Assembly (NCBI GenBank): GCA_016789485.1
Contig: JAEURE010000005.1
Coordinates: 1-23,604, forward strand
Source: Anaerolineales bacterium
GTDB lineage: Bacteria > Chloroflexota > Anaerolineae > Anaerolineales > Villigracilaceae
Direction: 5' to 3'
DNA: 23,604 nucleotides
Shown: positions 1 to 6,243 of the stretch, in pieces
How positions within the stretch are numbered: position 1 is the first letter of the stretch
Layout: each line of letters begins with the position of its first letter
Notes under the pieces: model-generated
What the model was told of the DNA's origin: nothing
What the model saw: the letters and a program-made list of their open reading frames with translations, nothing else
The model's database searches: none
Position numbers and translations under genes: made by a program

Positions 1-390
1 GCTCCGCATGAGACCGAGATCACCAAACTGTACGATAAGCCAGTATTCGTTTATGGTTATCCCTCTGCGGTGAAGGCATTTTACATGGAACCGTGGCCAG
101 ACCGACCTGAAGTCTGCAAATCAGTAGACTTGCTTGCGCCTGAAGGCTATGGCGAAATCTGCGGCGGCTCCGAGCGCATGAGCGATCCTGAAAAATTGCT
201 GGCACGTATTCAGAAGGAAGGTCTACCCGAGGAAGCGTTCAAATGGTATCTGGAACTGCGCAAGTACGGCTCCGTTCCACACGCTGGATTTGGCATGGGC
301 ACCGAGCGCGTCACTGCCTGGATGTGCGGCATCGAACACATCCGTGAGGCAATTCCCTTCCCAAGGACGATCAAGAGAATTTATCCTTAA
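1..390 (+). CDS. asnS: Asparaginyl-tRNA synthetase, C-terminal part (5' end outside window)
   Basis: This is the last 129 codons of a class II aminoacyl-tRNA synthetase, open from base 1 in frame 1. It contains the conserved stretch [18 protein letters not shown], then [17 protein letters not shown], and the class II motif 3 region [15 protein letters not shown] with its ATP-binding arginine, ending in [12 protein letters not shown]. Known members charge tRNA-Asn with asparagine in the cytoplasm. The [15 protein letters not shown] segment and the ending fit AsnRS better than AspRS, which usually has different residues before the FYM segment and ends in PR.Y.R. The N-terminal anticodon-binding OB domain lies upstream and cannot be checked, so archaeal-type Asp/AsnRS remains a less likely alternative. 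The stop is followed six bases later by a strong terminator. Confidence 0.9.
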   Translation, partial: APHETEITKLYDKPVFVYGYPSAVKAFYMEPWPDRPEVCKSVDLLAPEGYGEICGGSERMSDPEKLLARIQKEGLPEEAFKWYLELRKYGSVPHAGFGMGTERVTAWMCGIEHIREAIPFPRTIKRIYP

Positions 391-395
391 ATCAA

Positions 396-429
396 AACTC
401 GGAGGTCTTGAAGACCTCCGAGTTTTTTT
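396..429. terminator. Bidirectional intrinsic terminator between asnS and the GH25 gene
   Basis: A perfect 13-bp stem (AACTCGGAGGTCT / AGACCTCCGAGTT) closes a 3-base loop and is followed by a run of seven T on the + strand. On the minus strand it is followed by TTTTGAT. It lies 6 bases after the asnS stop and 8 bases beyond the GH25 stop, so it can end both convergent transcripts. Confidence 0.9.
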
Positions 430-436
430 ATTTAAC

Positions 437-1453
437 TTACGGTATCTTCAACACCTGTCCCACACTGATATTGTTGATATTCTTCAAGTCGTTGGCAGAG
501 GCGATTGCCGCAACCGTCGTCCCGAATTTGATGGCGATGATCGAAAGATTGTCACCTGCTTTCACAGTGTACGTCCGTTGGGTAGTGGCGGATGGTCCAG
601 CCGCAGAACCAGTTGTCGGCGTGGAGGAAGAGGCGCTTTCCTGGGGTATGGCAATCGCAACAGGGACGGTCAATTTATCGCCAGCCACAAGCAATTGTGG
701 ATTCGCCATCACCAATTCACGGACGGTGACGCCGTAATCATTGGCGATCGATTCAAAGCTGTCGCCTTTTTTCACGGTATGTGTCTTTGGCGTCTGGTCG
801 GGAATCTTTGCGCCGGCAAATTTGTACAATTCCTCCAACGTGCCGTTGAAGACATTCATATCCACCGAGGCGTTGATGCCGTTGACAACACCCTTATCGC
901 TGTACTGCCAAAATGCCCAGTTGAACCAACCGCGCGGCAGAAATGGTTTTGACTCTTCCAGATACTGGTTTGGATATTGCGCGATCCAAAGCGGATAATC
1001 CTTGGCCCAGGCAGGGGGGCCGCCACCAGCAACGACGAAATAATCCTGCAAAAAGTATTGACCGGAATAAATAATGGGCTTTTTTCCAAAGGCAGCTTCC
1101 ACACGATCCAGCCAGACTTTCGCTGCGGGAATGATCTTTTCCTTGGTCATGCCGTCATTCGTTTCCAGGTCGAGAACGTGCGGTAGTTCCGCATCATCTT
1201 TGAAGGATCTGACATAGTCGATGAAATAATCGGCCTGCTTCTTCGCGTCCACATTGCAGCGAAAGAAGTGATACGCGCCGCGTAAAAGCCCCGCGGATTT
1301 TGCCCCTGACCAATTGAATTTAAAAGTGGAATCTTTATAGGTAATTCCCTCTGTGGCTTTCACAAAAACAAAACGCTGCCCTGTTGCGCGGACTTTGGGC
1401 CAATCTATACCTGCATCCCAATATGAAACATCAATGCCGGGAACTCTCGCCAT
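437..1453 (-). CDS. GH25 lysozyme (muramidase) with two C-terminal LysM domains
   Basis: The 338-residue product begins with a GH25 domain (about 1-215): GIDVSYWD at 6-13, the catalytic-type pair in VLDLET (D95 and E97), and WQYSDKG near 182-188. Two LysM repeats follow (about 224-263 and 294-337), joined by a Ser/Thr/Pro-rich linker. Family members cut the MurNAc-GlcNAc bond of peptidoglycan, and LysM binds the glycan. An ATG 12 bases upstream (1465) is in frame, but its own codons form the GGAGGT site that precedes the ATG at 1453, so 1453 is taken as the start. I see no signal peptide or membrane segment, although the substrate is outside the cell; phage endolysins and some actinobacterial GH25 enzymes are similar in this respect. 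No phage genes or holin lie nearby. Confidence 0.88.
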   Translation of the reverse strand: MARVPGIDVSYWDAGIDWPKVRATGQRFVFVKATEGITYKDSTFKFNWSGAKSAGLLRGAYHFFRCNVDAKKQADYFIDYVRSFKDDAELPHVLDLETNDGMTKEKIIPAAKVWLDRVEAAFGKKPIIYSGQYFLQDYFVVAGGGPPAWAKDYPLWIAQYPNQYLEESKPFLPRGWFNWAFWQYSDKGVVNGINASVDMNVFNGTLEELYKFAGAKIPDQTPKTHTVKKGDSFESIANDYGVTVRELVMANPQLLVAGDKLTVPVAIAIPQESASSSTPTTGSAAGPSATTQRTYTVKAGDNLSIIAIKFGTTVAAIASANDLKNINNISVGQVLKIP

Positions 1454-1491
1454 TTCTACCTCCATAAGATAAGTTGGTGCACAACATGTTT

Positions 1492-1520
1492 AGCGTAGCA
1501 CAAATCTTTTAGAAAATCAA
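1492..1520 (-). promoter_or_regulatory. Predicted promoter of the GH25 gene
   Basis: On the minus strand TTGATT (1520-1515) and TACGCT (1497-1492) are separated by exactly 17 bases, with a TG one base before the -10 element as in extended -10 promoters. Transcription would start near 1485, giving a leader of about 32 nt carrying the GGAGGT site. Confidence 0.5.
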
Positions 1521-1583
1521 TTCGATTATTAATAGGCTGTAATGTGGATATTTAATTTTTATCTACCCCCCCATTTGGGAGTA

Positions 1584-1592
1584 TGGTATAAG
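1584..1592 (+). promoter_or_regulatory. Extended -10 promoter of 6S RNA
   Basis: TGGTATAAG matches an extended -10 (TG-N-TATAAT-like). No good -35 is visible. The expected start, about 7 bases downstream, falls at 1599, exactly where the closing stem of the 6S RNA begins. Confidence 0.5.
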
Positions 1593-1598
1593 AAATAC

Positions 1599-1770
1599 AG
1601 CCCTTCTTTGTTCGTGATATTGCCCTCACGTTTTGAGCCAATACCTACTAAAAGGGTCCTTAACTTAATTAGAAATAACGCGATAGGCCTGAGCCAAGGC
1701 GGCGTTTCTAGGTAGGGACCCACCTGCTCATGCAGGTTCAAAACCTGGTGATACACGGCAAAAGCGGGGC
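1599..1770 (+). ncRNA. ssrS: 6S RNA
   Basis: 6S RNA binds the housekeeping RNA polymerase holoenzyme and mimics an open promoter. The sequence folds into the diagnostic shape. There is a long imperfect closing stem (1600-1616 with 1754-1770, GCCC to CGTG paired with CACGG to GGGGC, including U-G pairs that fit the + strand). A central bubble follows, then a terminal stem (GGGTCC 1654-1659 with GGACCC 1716-1721; ACGC 1678-1681 with GCGT 1702-1705) and an apical hairpin GCCT/AGGC (1687-1700). The 3' side of the bubble has the small hairpin ACCTGC-TCAT-GCAGGT (1722-1737) followed by TCAAAACC, resembling the CACCTTGAACC...GGTTCAAGG region of E. coli 6S. The 5' side has TTTGAGCCAATA, resembling E. 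coli CTGAGCCGATA. The 3' flank is U-rich (CTTTTGTTAGTACTTTT). The ends are estimates. Confidence 0.8.
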
Positions 1771-1791
1771 CTTTTGTTAGTACTTTTCGGC

Positions 1792-1821
1792 TTGACAGAA
1801 TCTCATGGCGGCATGTAAAAT
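1792..1821 (+). promoter_or_regulatory. Sigma-70-type promoter of the unidentified RNA
   Basis: A consensus TTGACA (1792-1797) and TAAAAT (1816-1821) are spaced by 18 bases. It is the best -35 element I noticed in the window, and no protein start lies within 560 bases downstream. Transcription is expected at about 1828. Confidence 0.75.
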
Positions 1822-1827
1822 CGCCGC

Positions 1828-2236
1828 CGTTGGTTAATCACAATTAAATAACGGAGATACAAGCGGCTGGGTCTTGCGCAGCAAGATCACGAGGTGGAGG
1901 TTCTCCCGTGCGAACGGGACGCTAATTACCAAGTTCCCCCCTCTCTTTTAGGAGAGGGTCGGATAAGGTAAGAAAATCGGATAGATCAGCGGATGCCTCT
2001 GAAGCCAGGTCACTGGCTTCCTTCTCCCTTCCAAAGAAAGCGGAATCGAGCAAAGGAGTTTAAAAAAACTCTATTGCTCGCCACCGAAAACCACGCGGCG
2101 ACGTGTGGGACAAGGTGGACGCAGTGAACAAGAGAATTGATCATGTTCAGTCAATTGCCTTGAAAAGTTGGAAGGGCGTTTCTTTTTAATACCAGTATGT
2201 ATTAAAACAGGTGTGCCCGGGCATGCCTGTTTTTTT
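1828..2236 (+). ncRNA. Unidentified large structured RNA (about 410 nt)
   Basis: A strong promoter and an intrinsic terminator bracket about 410 nt without a credible ORF. I see these helices in order: CCGTT/AACGG (1827-1854) with inner TTAAT-CACA-ATTAA; TCTTGC/GCAAGA (1872-1886); TCCCGT-GCGA-ACGGGA (1904-1919); TTACC/GGTAA (1926-1930 with 1967-1971) enclosing CCCTCTC/GAGAGGG (1939-1958); GAAGCCAG/CTGGCTTC (2001-2020). A perfect 9-bp long-range helix CCCTTCCAA (2026-2034) with TTGGAAGGG (2168-2176) then encloses three arms: a 34-nt hairpin (2047-2080), CCACC/GGTGG around CCACGCG-GCGA-CGTGTGG (2081-2118), and 2130-2161. A further hairpin is TTTTAATAC/GTATTAAAA (2184-2207). Two GCGA (GNRA) tetraloops and G-U pairs in two stems support the + strand. 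I cannot match it to RNase P RNA, tmRNA, SRP RNA, a riboswitch or an intron. Function unknown. Confidence 0.75.
2206..2236 (+). terminator. Intrinsic terminator of the unidentified RNA
   Basis: AACAGG (2206-2211) pairs with CCTGTT (2226-2231), with the self-complementary TGCCCGGGCA inside, and the hairpin runs into seven T (2230-2236). It overlaps the 3' arm of the preceding TTTTAATAC/GTATTAAAA hairpin by two bases. Confidence 0.8.
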
Positions 2237-2251
2237 ATTCAATCCACGAAC

Positions 2252-2309
2252 CTGACGAGGCGGATGGAAAAGGGCTAAAATGCTTTGAAAAATCCGTCAG
2301 GCTTCAAAG
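2252..2309 (+). promoter_or_regulatory. Possible promoter and operator region of the Ada-like gene
   Basis: CTGACG (2252-2257) and TAAAAT (2276-2281) are 18 bases apart, the same spacing as the RNA promoter upstream, and would start transcription near 2288. Two inverted repeats overlap this: CCTGACG/CGTCAGG (2251-2257 with 2295-2301) and CTTTGAA/TTCAAAG (2283-2289 with 2303-2309). Both could be operator arms for the AraC-type domain encoded downstream, but this is inference. The leader would be about 100 nt. Confidence 0.35.
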
Positions 2310-2389
2310 GCAGTTGGAAATGAGCAAGAATCGGGTCGCCCCAACGCAAGGTCCCAAATACAATCTCAAACATCAAAAAGGAGATTGAT

Positions 2390-3235
2390 ATGGACAATAC
2401 GATTGAACCTTCACAGCATTACAAATTGATCGAGCAAGCCATTCAGTTCATAGAGGCAAATGTGCAACGTCAGCCCGAACTGGAAGAAATCGCCTCTGCT
2501 GTCGGACTGAGTGAATATCATTTCCAGCGGTTGTTCACTCACTGGACGGGCATCAGCCCCAAACGTTTCATGCAATTTCTTACAAAGGAACATGCCAAGC
2601 GTTTGCTCAGCCAATCTGAGAACTTACTGGAAACCACGCACAAGATCGGGCTTTCCAGTCTCGGGCGCTTGCATGACCTCTTCGTCAACACAGAAGCGGT
2701 TACACCGGGTGAATACAAAACCGGTGGAGCGGGTCTCACCATCCGTTACGGAATTCATCCATCCCCGTTTGGAAAGTGCCTTATTGCAACCACCGAGCGC
2801 GGCATTTGCAATCTCAGTTTTGTGGACGGAAGCGAAGGGAAAGTGATTGACAGCCTTGTCGCAGATTGGCAGCAGGCAGAGATGATCGAAGATTACAAGT
2901 CCACTGCCCCGCTGGTCACACGCATCTTTTCGGAACTGGGAACTGGTACGCCTCTCAAGATTCATCTTCGCGGGACGAATTTCCAGATCAAAGTTTGGGA
3001 AGCGCTGCTCAGCATTCCATCAGGAGCAGTCACCACCTACGAATATCTCGCAGCGCAGATCGGCAATCCCAAAGCGGTACGCGCCGTCGGCTCGGCAGTT
3101 GGACACAACCCAATTGCGTATTTGATCCCATGCCATCGTGTGATCCGCAAAAATGGCGATTTTGGAAATTATTTGTATGGTTCCGCTCGAAAGAAAGTGA
3201 TCCTCGCAAGAGAATTTAGCGCAAGTGATGCGTAA
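2390..3235 (+). CDS. Ada-like fusion of AraC-type DNA-binding domain and O6-methylguanine-DNA methyltransferase
   Basis: The 281-residue protein has an AraC-type helix-turn-helix region (about 12-110; EIASAVGLSEYHFQRLF at 33-49) and a C-terminal DNA methyltransferase domain (about 120-278). The active-site motif IPCHRV has its acceptor cysteine at C248, preceded by the RAVGSAVGHNP segment. Family members remove methyl groups from O6-methylguanine by irreversible transfer to that cysteine. The N-terminal zinc domain of E. coli Ada, which senses methylphosphotriesters, is absent, so any gene regulation must be triggered differently. The motif after the active site reads GNYLYGSARKK instead of the more common GGYRWG..RK. 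The start has a good site, AAAGGAG, 6 bases before the ATG. The EamA gene follows closely and is probably cotranscribed. Confidence 0.9.
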   Translation: MDNTIEPSQHYKLIEQAIQFIEANVQRQPELEEIASAVGLSEYHFQRLFTHWTGISPKRFMQFLTKEHAKRLLSQSENLLETTHKIGLSSLGRLHDLFVNTEAVTPGEYKTGGAGLTIRYGIHPSPFGKCLIATTERGICNLSFVDGSEGKVIDSLVADWQQAEMIEDYKSTAPLVTRIFSELGTGTPLKIHLRGTNFQIKVWEALLSIPSGAVTTYEYLAAQIGNPKAVRAVGSAVGHNPIAYLIPCHRVIRKNGDFGNYLYGSARKKVILAREFSASDA

Positions 3236-3258
3236 GCATGGCTTGCAAAAAGGAAAAA

Positions 3259-4185
3259 ATGAAGTCTAAAATTTGGCTGGCTTTACTGGCACTCTACATT
3301 GTTTGGGGTTCAACATACCTGGGGATCAAAGTCGCGATCGAGACCATCCCTCCGTTTTTTCACGCCTCGATTCGATTCCTCATCTCAGGCATCATCCTAG
3401 TCATCTGGCAGCGTTCCGCAGGCCAGGCAATGCCTACGCGCAAGCAATGGGTTTCCACCGCAATTATCGGCACCTTGCTGTTGCTTGGCGGTAATGGACT
3501 GGTTGCCTGGGCAGAACAAACCATTCCATCCGGAATTGCCGCGCTCATCATCGCCTCCGTTCCAATGTTCCTGGTTGTTTTTGAGGCAATTCGTCCAAAC
3601 GGAGTAAAGCCAAACTGGCAGGGCATCCTCGGGCTGTTGATCGGTTTTGTAGGTATTTTCATCCTGGTAGGGCCCTCTGAATTATCGGGAAGCACCACAA
3701 AGCTAAATCCCTTTGGCGTGGCAGCCCTGCTTCTGGCGTGTTTATTTTGGGCGTCCGGTTCCATTTATAGTAAAACTGCGGACCTGCCAAAATCATCCCT
3801 GATGAACACTGGCGCGCAAATGTTAATGGGAAGTATCAGCCTGCTCATCATTTCGTTGATCTCAGGCGAGTTACATGGCTGGGACGTCACTGCTGTTTCA
3901 ACACGCTCGTTATATGGGCTGGCATATCTTATTTTTGTGGGATCGCTGGTTGGATTCGTTTCGTATGGCTGGTTATTACAGAATGCGCCCATATCTCTTG
4001 TGGCAACCTATGCTTATGTCAACCCGATCGTTGCAGTGTTACTGGGGGTATGGTTTGCCAACGAAGCGCTGGAACCGCGCATCTGGATCGCAACAGCGAT
4101 CATTATCGGCTCGGTAATATTCATAAACAGCACCAGGCCAAAGATTAAGTATGAAGCGGAGGAGGTCAGTGAAACCATATCGTAA
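3259..4185 (+). CDS. EamA/DMT-family transporter
   Basis: The 308-residue, very hydrophobic protein has two EamA repeats of about five membrane helices each. The first starts with YIVWGSTYLGIKVAIE, a typical signature of the drug/metabolite transporter superfamily (YedA/RhaT-like). GNGLVAWAEQTIPSGIAALI and the second-repeat segment VATYAYVNPIVAVLLGVWFANE are also characteristic. It acts in the cytoplasmic membrane; the substrate cannot be read from the sequence. An upstream in-frame ATG at 3238 lacks a ribosome binding site, whereas the ATG at 3259 follows AAGGA, so 3259 is preferred. Either start places it within 25 bases of the Ada-like stop, suggesting one transcript. Export of a toxic metabolite would fit the DNA-repair neighbour, but that is a guess. 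Confidence 0.88.
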   Translation: MKSKIWLALLALYIVWGSTYLGIKVAIETIPPFFHASIRFLISGIILVIWQRSAGQAMPTRKQWVSTAIIGTLLLLGGNGLVAWAEQTIPSGIAALIIASVPMFLVVFEAIRPNGVKPNWQGILGLLIGFVGIFILVGPSELSGSTTKLNPFGVAALLLACLFWASGSIYSKTADLPKSSLMNTGAQMLMGSISLLIISLISGELHGWDVTAVSTRSLYGLAYLIFVGSLVGFVSYGWLLQNAPISLVATYAYVNPIVAVLLGVWFANEALEPRIWIATAIIIGSVIFINSTRPKIKYEAEEVSETIS

Positions 4186-4211
4186 TCAGGAATTATCCGA
4201 CGCTCGTAAGT

Positions 4212-4242
4212 CAGTTTTCCAAAAACTGGAGAAGTCCTCCAG
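4212..4242 (+). promoter_or_regulatory. Two mutually exclusive hairpins in the glnA leader
   Basis: CAGTTTT/AAAACTG (4212-4218 with 4222-4228) and CTGGAG/CTCCAG (4226-4231 with 4237-4242) share the bases CTG, so only one can form at a time. They lie 26 bases before the glnA start. No T-run follows on the + strand, so attenuation by termination is not supported. On the minus strand the second hairpin is followed by TTTTT. Confidence 0.3.
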
Positions 4243-4268
4243 AAAAAATCAAAAAGGAGAAATGTAAA

Positions 4269-5609
4269 ATGGACGGAAAAGATTTGCTTAAGAAAGTCAA
4301 GGAAGATAATGTCAAGTTCATGTCGCTTCAATTCACCGATGTGATGGGCGCGGTAAAGAGTGTGGATATGCCGATCCGCCACCTTGAAGATGTTTTGAAG
4401 GATGGCGCGTGGTTCGATGGCTCGTCCGTGGAAGGGTTTGCCCGCATTCAGGAAAGTGATATGCGCCTGAAAATCGACCCTGAAACCTATGCCGTGCTGC
4501 CGTGGTCTGCGCCGGATTCAAAGCGTGCACGCGTGTTCTGCGATATCTACACACCCGCCGGTGACCCCTTCGACGGCGATCCGCGTGGCGCCTTGAAGCG
4601 CATCCTCAAGAAGATCGCTGAACGGGGCTGGATGCTCAACATCGGGCCTGAACCTGAGTTCTTTCTGTTCAAGGCTTCGGATGGAAAAGGCGTTCATCCT
4701 GTCCCCCACGATACGGGCGGTTACTTTGATTTTTCCTCCTTCGATGAAGCCGTGGTCGTCCGCACCGCATTGATGGATGCGCTTGACGCAATGGGATTGG
4801 ATGTGGAAGTGGGACACCATGAAGTTGCGCTTGGTCAGCATGAAATTGATTTTCGCTTCGCTGACGCGCTCAAGGCTGCGGATAACGTCCTGACGCTTAA
4901 GTACACCGTAAAAGCGATTGCCGCCCAACACGGACTCGTCGCTTCGTTCATGCCCAAGCCTGTGTACGGCATCAACGGCTCTGGCATGCACTGTCACCAA
5001 TCCCTCTTCGACATCAAGACTGGCGCCAATCTTTTCTTTGACGCAAAAGACGAAGCTCATCTTTCACCTTTGGCTTATTCATTCATTGCCGGTCAGCTGG
5101 AACATGCCCGTGCGCTCGCCGGTGTAGTTGCCCCGACTGTGAACTCTTACAAACGTTTGGTTCCCGGCTACGAAGCACCCGTGTATATCGGTTGGGCTCA
5201 ACAGAATCGCTCGGCGCTGATCCGTATTCCGCGCTACACCGAAGGACGCGACAAGGCTGTCCGCGCTGAACTGCGCTTCCCTGACCCGTCCTCGAACCCA
5301 TATCTGGCTTTCACAGTGATGCTTGCCGCCGCCCTCGATGGCATTGACAAGAATATGAAGGCTCCGAAGGCATTGAACAACATCAATCTCTATCACCTGA
5401 ACAAGGAAGAACGCACCAAGTTGGGAGTGACCGAATTGCCCGGCTCATTGGCTGAATCCCTGAGCGAATTGGAAAAGAACGAAGTGCTAAAATCTGCTCT
5501 CGGCGATTACCTCTTTGAGGCCTACCTGCGCGCGAAGTGGGAAGAGTGGGATGAGTTCCGCCTGCGTGTGACCGATTACGAGATCGAAAAGTATTTGGAA
5601 ATCGCATAA
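4269..5609 (+). CDS. glnA: Glutamine synthetase, type I-alpha
   Basis: The 446-residue enzyme makes glutamine from glutamate, ammonia and ATP in the cytoplasm. Visible motifs are WFDGSSVEGFARIQESDM (48-65), GPEPEFFLF, VEVGHHEVALGQHEIDFRF, NGSGMHCHQSLF, APTVNSYKRLVPGYEAPVY (ATP site) and ELRFPDPSSNPYLAF. Length and the GFAR motif (R59, aligning with the feedback-inhibition arginine R62 of Bacillus GlnA) indicate the GSI-alpha subtype. That subtype lacks the 25-residue insertion and is controlled by feedback and protein partners, not by adenylylation. AAGGAG lies 9 bases before the ATG. A short leader with alternative hairpins separates it from the EamA gene, so it may be expressed by readthrough or from its own weak promoter. 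A very strong terminator follows. Confidence 0.97.
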   Translation: MDGKDLLKKVKEDNVKFMSLQFTDVMGAVKSVDMPIRHLEDVLKDGAWFDGSSVEGFARIQESDMRLKIDPETYAVLPWSAPDSKRARVFCDIYTPAGDPFDGDPRGALKRILKKIAERGWMLNIGPEPEFFLFKASDGKGVHPVPHDTGGYFDFSSFDEAVVVRTALMDALDAMGLDVEVGHHEVALGQHEIDFRFADALKAADNVLTLKYTVKAIAAQHGLVASFMPKPVYGINGSGMHCHQSLFDIKTGANLFFDAKDEAHLSPLAYSFIAGQLEHARALAGVVAPTVNSYKRLVPGYEAPVYIGWAQQNRSALIRIPRYTEGRDKAVRAELRFPDPSSNPYLAFTVMLAAALDGIDKNMKAPKALNNINLYHLNKEERTKLGVTELPGSLAESLSELEKNEVLKSALGDYLFEAYLRAKWEEWDEFRLRVTDYEIEKYLEIA

Positions 5610-5639
5610 AAGCTATTTAGTGAACAGCTTTCAGCAAAA

Positions 5640-5685
5640 CAAAAATATTCCCTGCCGGTGAAGAGCCCGGCAGGGAATATTTTTG
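5640..5685 (+). terminator. Intrinsic terminator of glnA
   Basis: A perfect 19-bp stem (5640-5658 with 5667-5685, containing ATTCCCTGCCGG / CCGGCAGGGAAT) has an 8-base loop, and its 3' arm ends in TTTTTG. It is nearly symmetric, so it could also stop transcription from the other side. It abuts the promoter of the next gene. Confidence 0.85.
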
Positions 5686-5691
5686 TTGTCG

Positions 5692-5697
5692 TATAAT
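5692..5697 (+). promoter_or_regulatory. TATAAT -10 element directly before the start codon (leaderless mRNA predicted)
   Basis: A perfect TATAAT ends 7 bases before the ATG at 5705, placing the expected transcription start on or next to the start codon. The -35 position falls in the 3' arm of the glnA terminator and shows no TTGACA-like match. Only a GGA two bases before the ATG resembles a ribosome site, and it is too close to act as one. Confidence 0.6.
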
Positions 5698-5704
5698 CAC
5701 GGAC

Positions 5705-6229
5705 ATGCCCTCGAAAAAGTATTTTCAATTCATTTTACTAAGCATTGCCTCAACCCTTGTTCTTTCAGCCTGTTCGGAAGCAAAGAGCGACCTATTGCTG
5801 CTCGAAACCTTTACCAAAAACAGCGTGACGGTTTCGATCTATCTAAGCACATCACAAGATGGACAGGACGCGATTGTTGCGTCCTTTGCGCCGCCAGAAG
5901 GGTTCCATCTATACAGCAAGGATATTCCACGTGATGGCGTGGATGGGCTCGGCAGACCCACGTTGCTTGAGCTTACGCAGAACAGCAGGATGAAAGCAGC
6001 AGGCGAGTTAATGGAAAACACCTCTGCAAATATCCCTGAATTTGAGCCAAAGGACTTATTGGTCTATCCTGCAGGCCCTGTGACACTCACTCTACCGGTC
6101 CATTTACCAGCAGGAAAAGACCAGGTGAATGATGAAGTCGGTATCACGTACATGGCTTGTAACGACCAGGGATGTAAACCGCCTGTTGTGAATCAAATCA
6201 TTACTTTACATATTCCGCCCATTCAATGA
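5705..6229 (+). CDS. Lipoprotein with DsbD N-terminal (disulfide-interchange) domain
   Basis: The 174-residue protein has a lipoprotein signal (hydrophobic 7-20, lipobox LSAC with C23) and then an immunoglobulin-like domain like the N-terminal alpha domain of DsbD. The segment FAPPEGFHLYSKD and the motif ITYMACNDQGCKPP, with cysteines C152 and C157, match the conserved Y.AC....C.PP of that family, where the pair passes electrons to outer substrates. Here the domain stands alone: no membrane beta domain is attached or adjacent. Its stop overlaps an ATG of the next gene, a thioredoxin-fold lipoprotein, so the two probably form one unit that replaces the outer parts of DsbD. Electrons might come from a CcdA-like membrane protein encoded elsewhere (inference). 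Confidence 0.82.
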   Translation: MPSKKYFQFILLSIASTLVLSACSEAKSDLLLLETFTKNSVTVSIYLSTSQDGQDAIVASFAPPEGFHLYSKDIPRDGVDGLGRPTLLELTQNSRMKAAGELMENTSANIPEFEPKDLLVYPAGPVTLTLPVHLPAGKDQVNDEVGITYMACNDQGCKPPVVNQIITLHIPPIQ

Positions 6230-6243
6230 TACACAGGAAAAAA

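Noticed and set aside
1735..1745. tRNA T-loop-like GGTTCAAAACC
   Set aside because: No acceptor, D or anticodon stems fit around it, and it lies inside the 3' bubble region of the 6S RNA fold.
1559..1756. 65-codon minus-strand frame
   Set aside because: It lies antisense to the 6S RNA, has no ribosome site and has an unlikely composition.
1910..1960. Riboswitch or T-box leader for the Ada-like gene
   Set aside because: No aptamer or T-box consensus is visible, and an intrinsic terminator at 2206-2236 plus more than 150 further bases separate it from the gene.
1828..2236. Assignment of the large RNA to RNase P RNA, tmRNA, SRP RNA or a group II intron
   Set aside because: The RNase P core GAGGAAAGTCCGGGC and ACAGAA are absent. 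There is no tRNA-like end or tag frame for tmRNA, no GGAAGG SRP tip in the proper context and no domain V for an intron.
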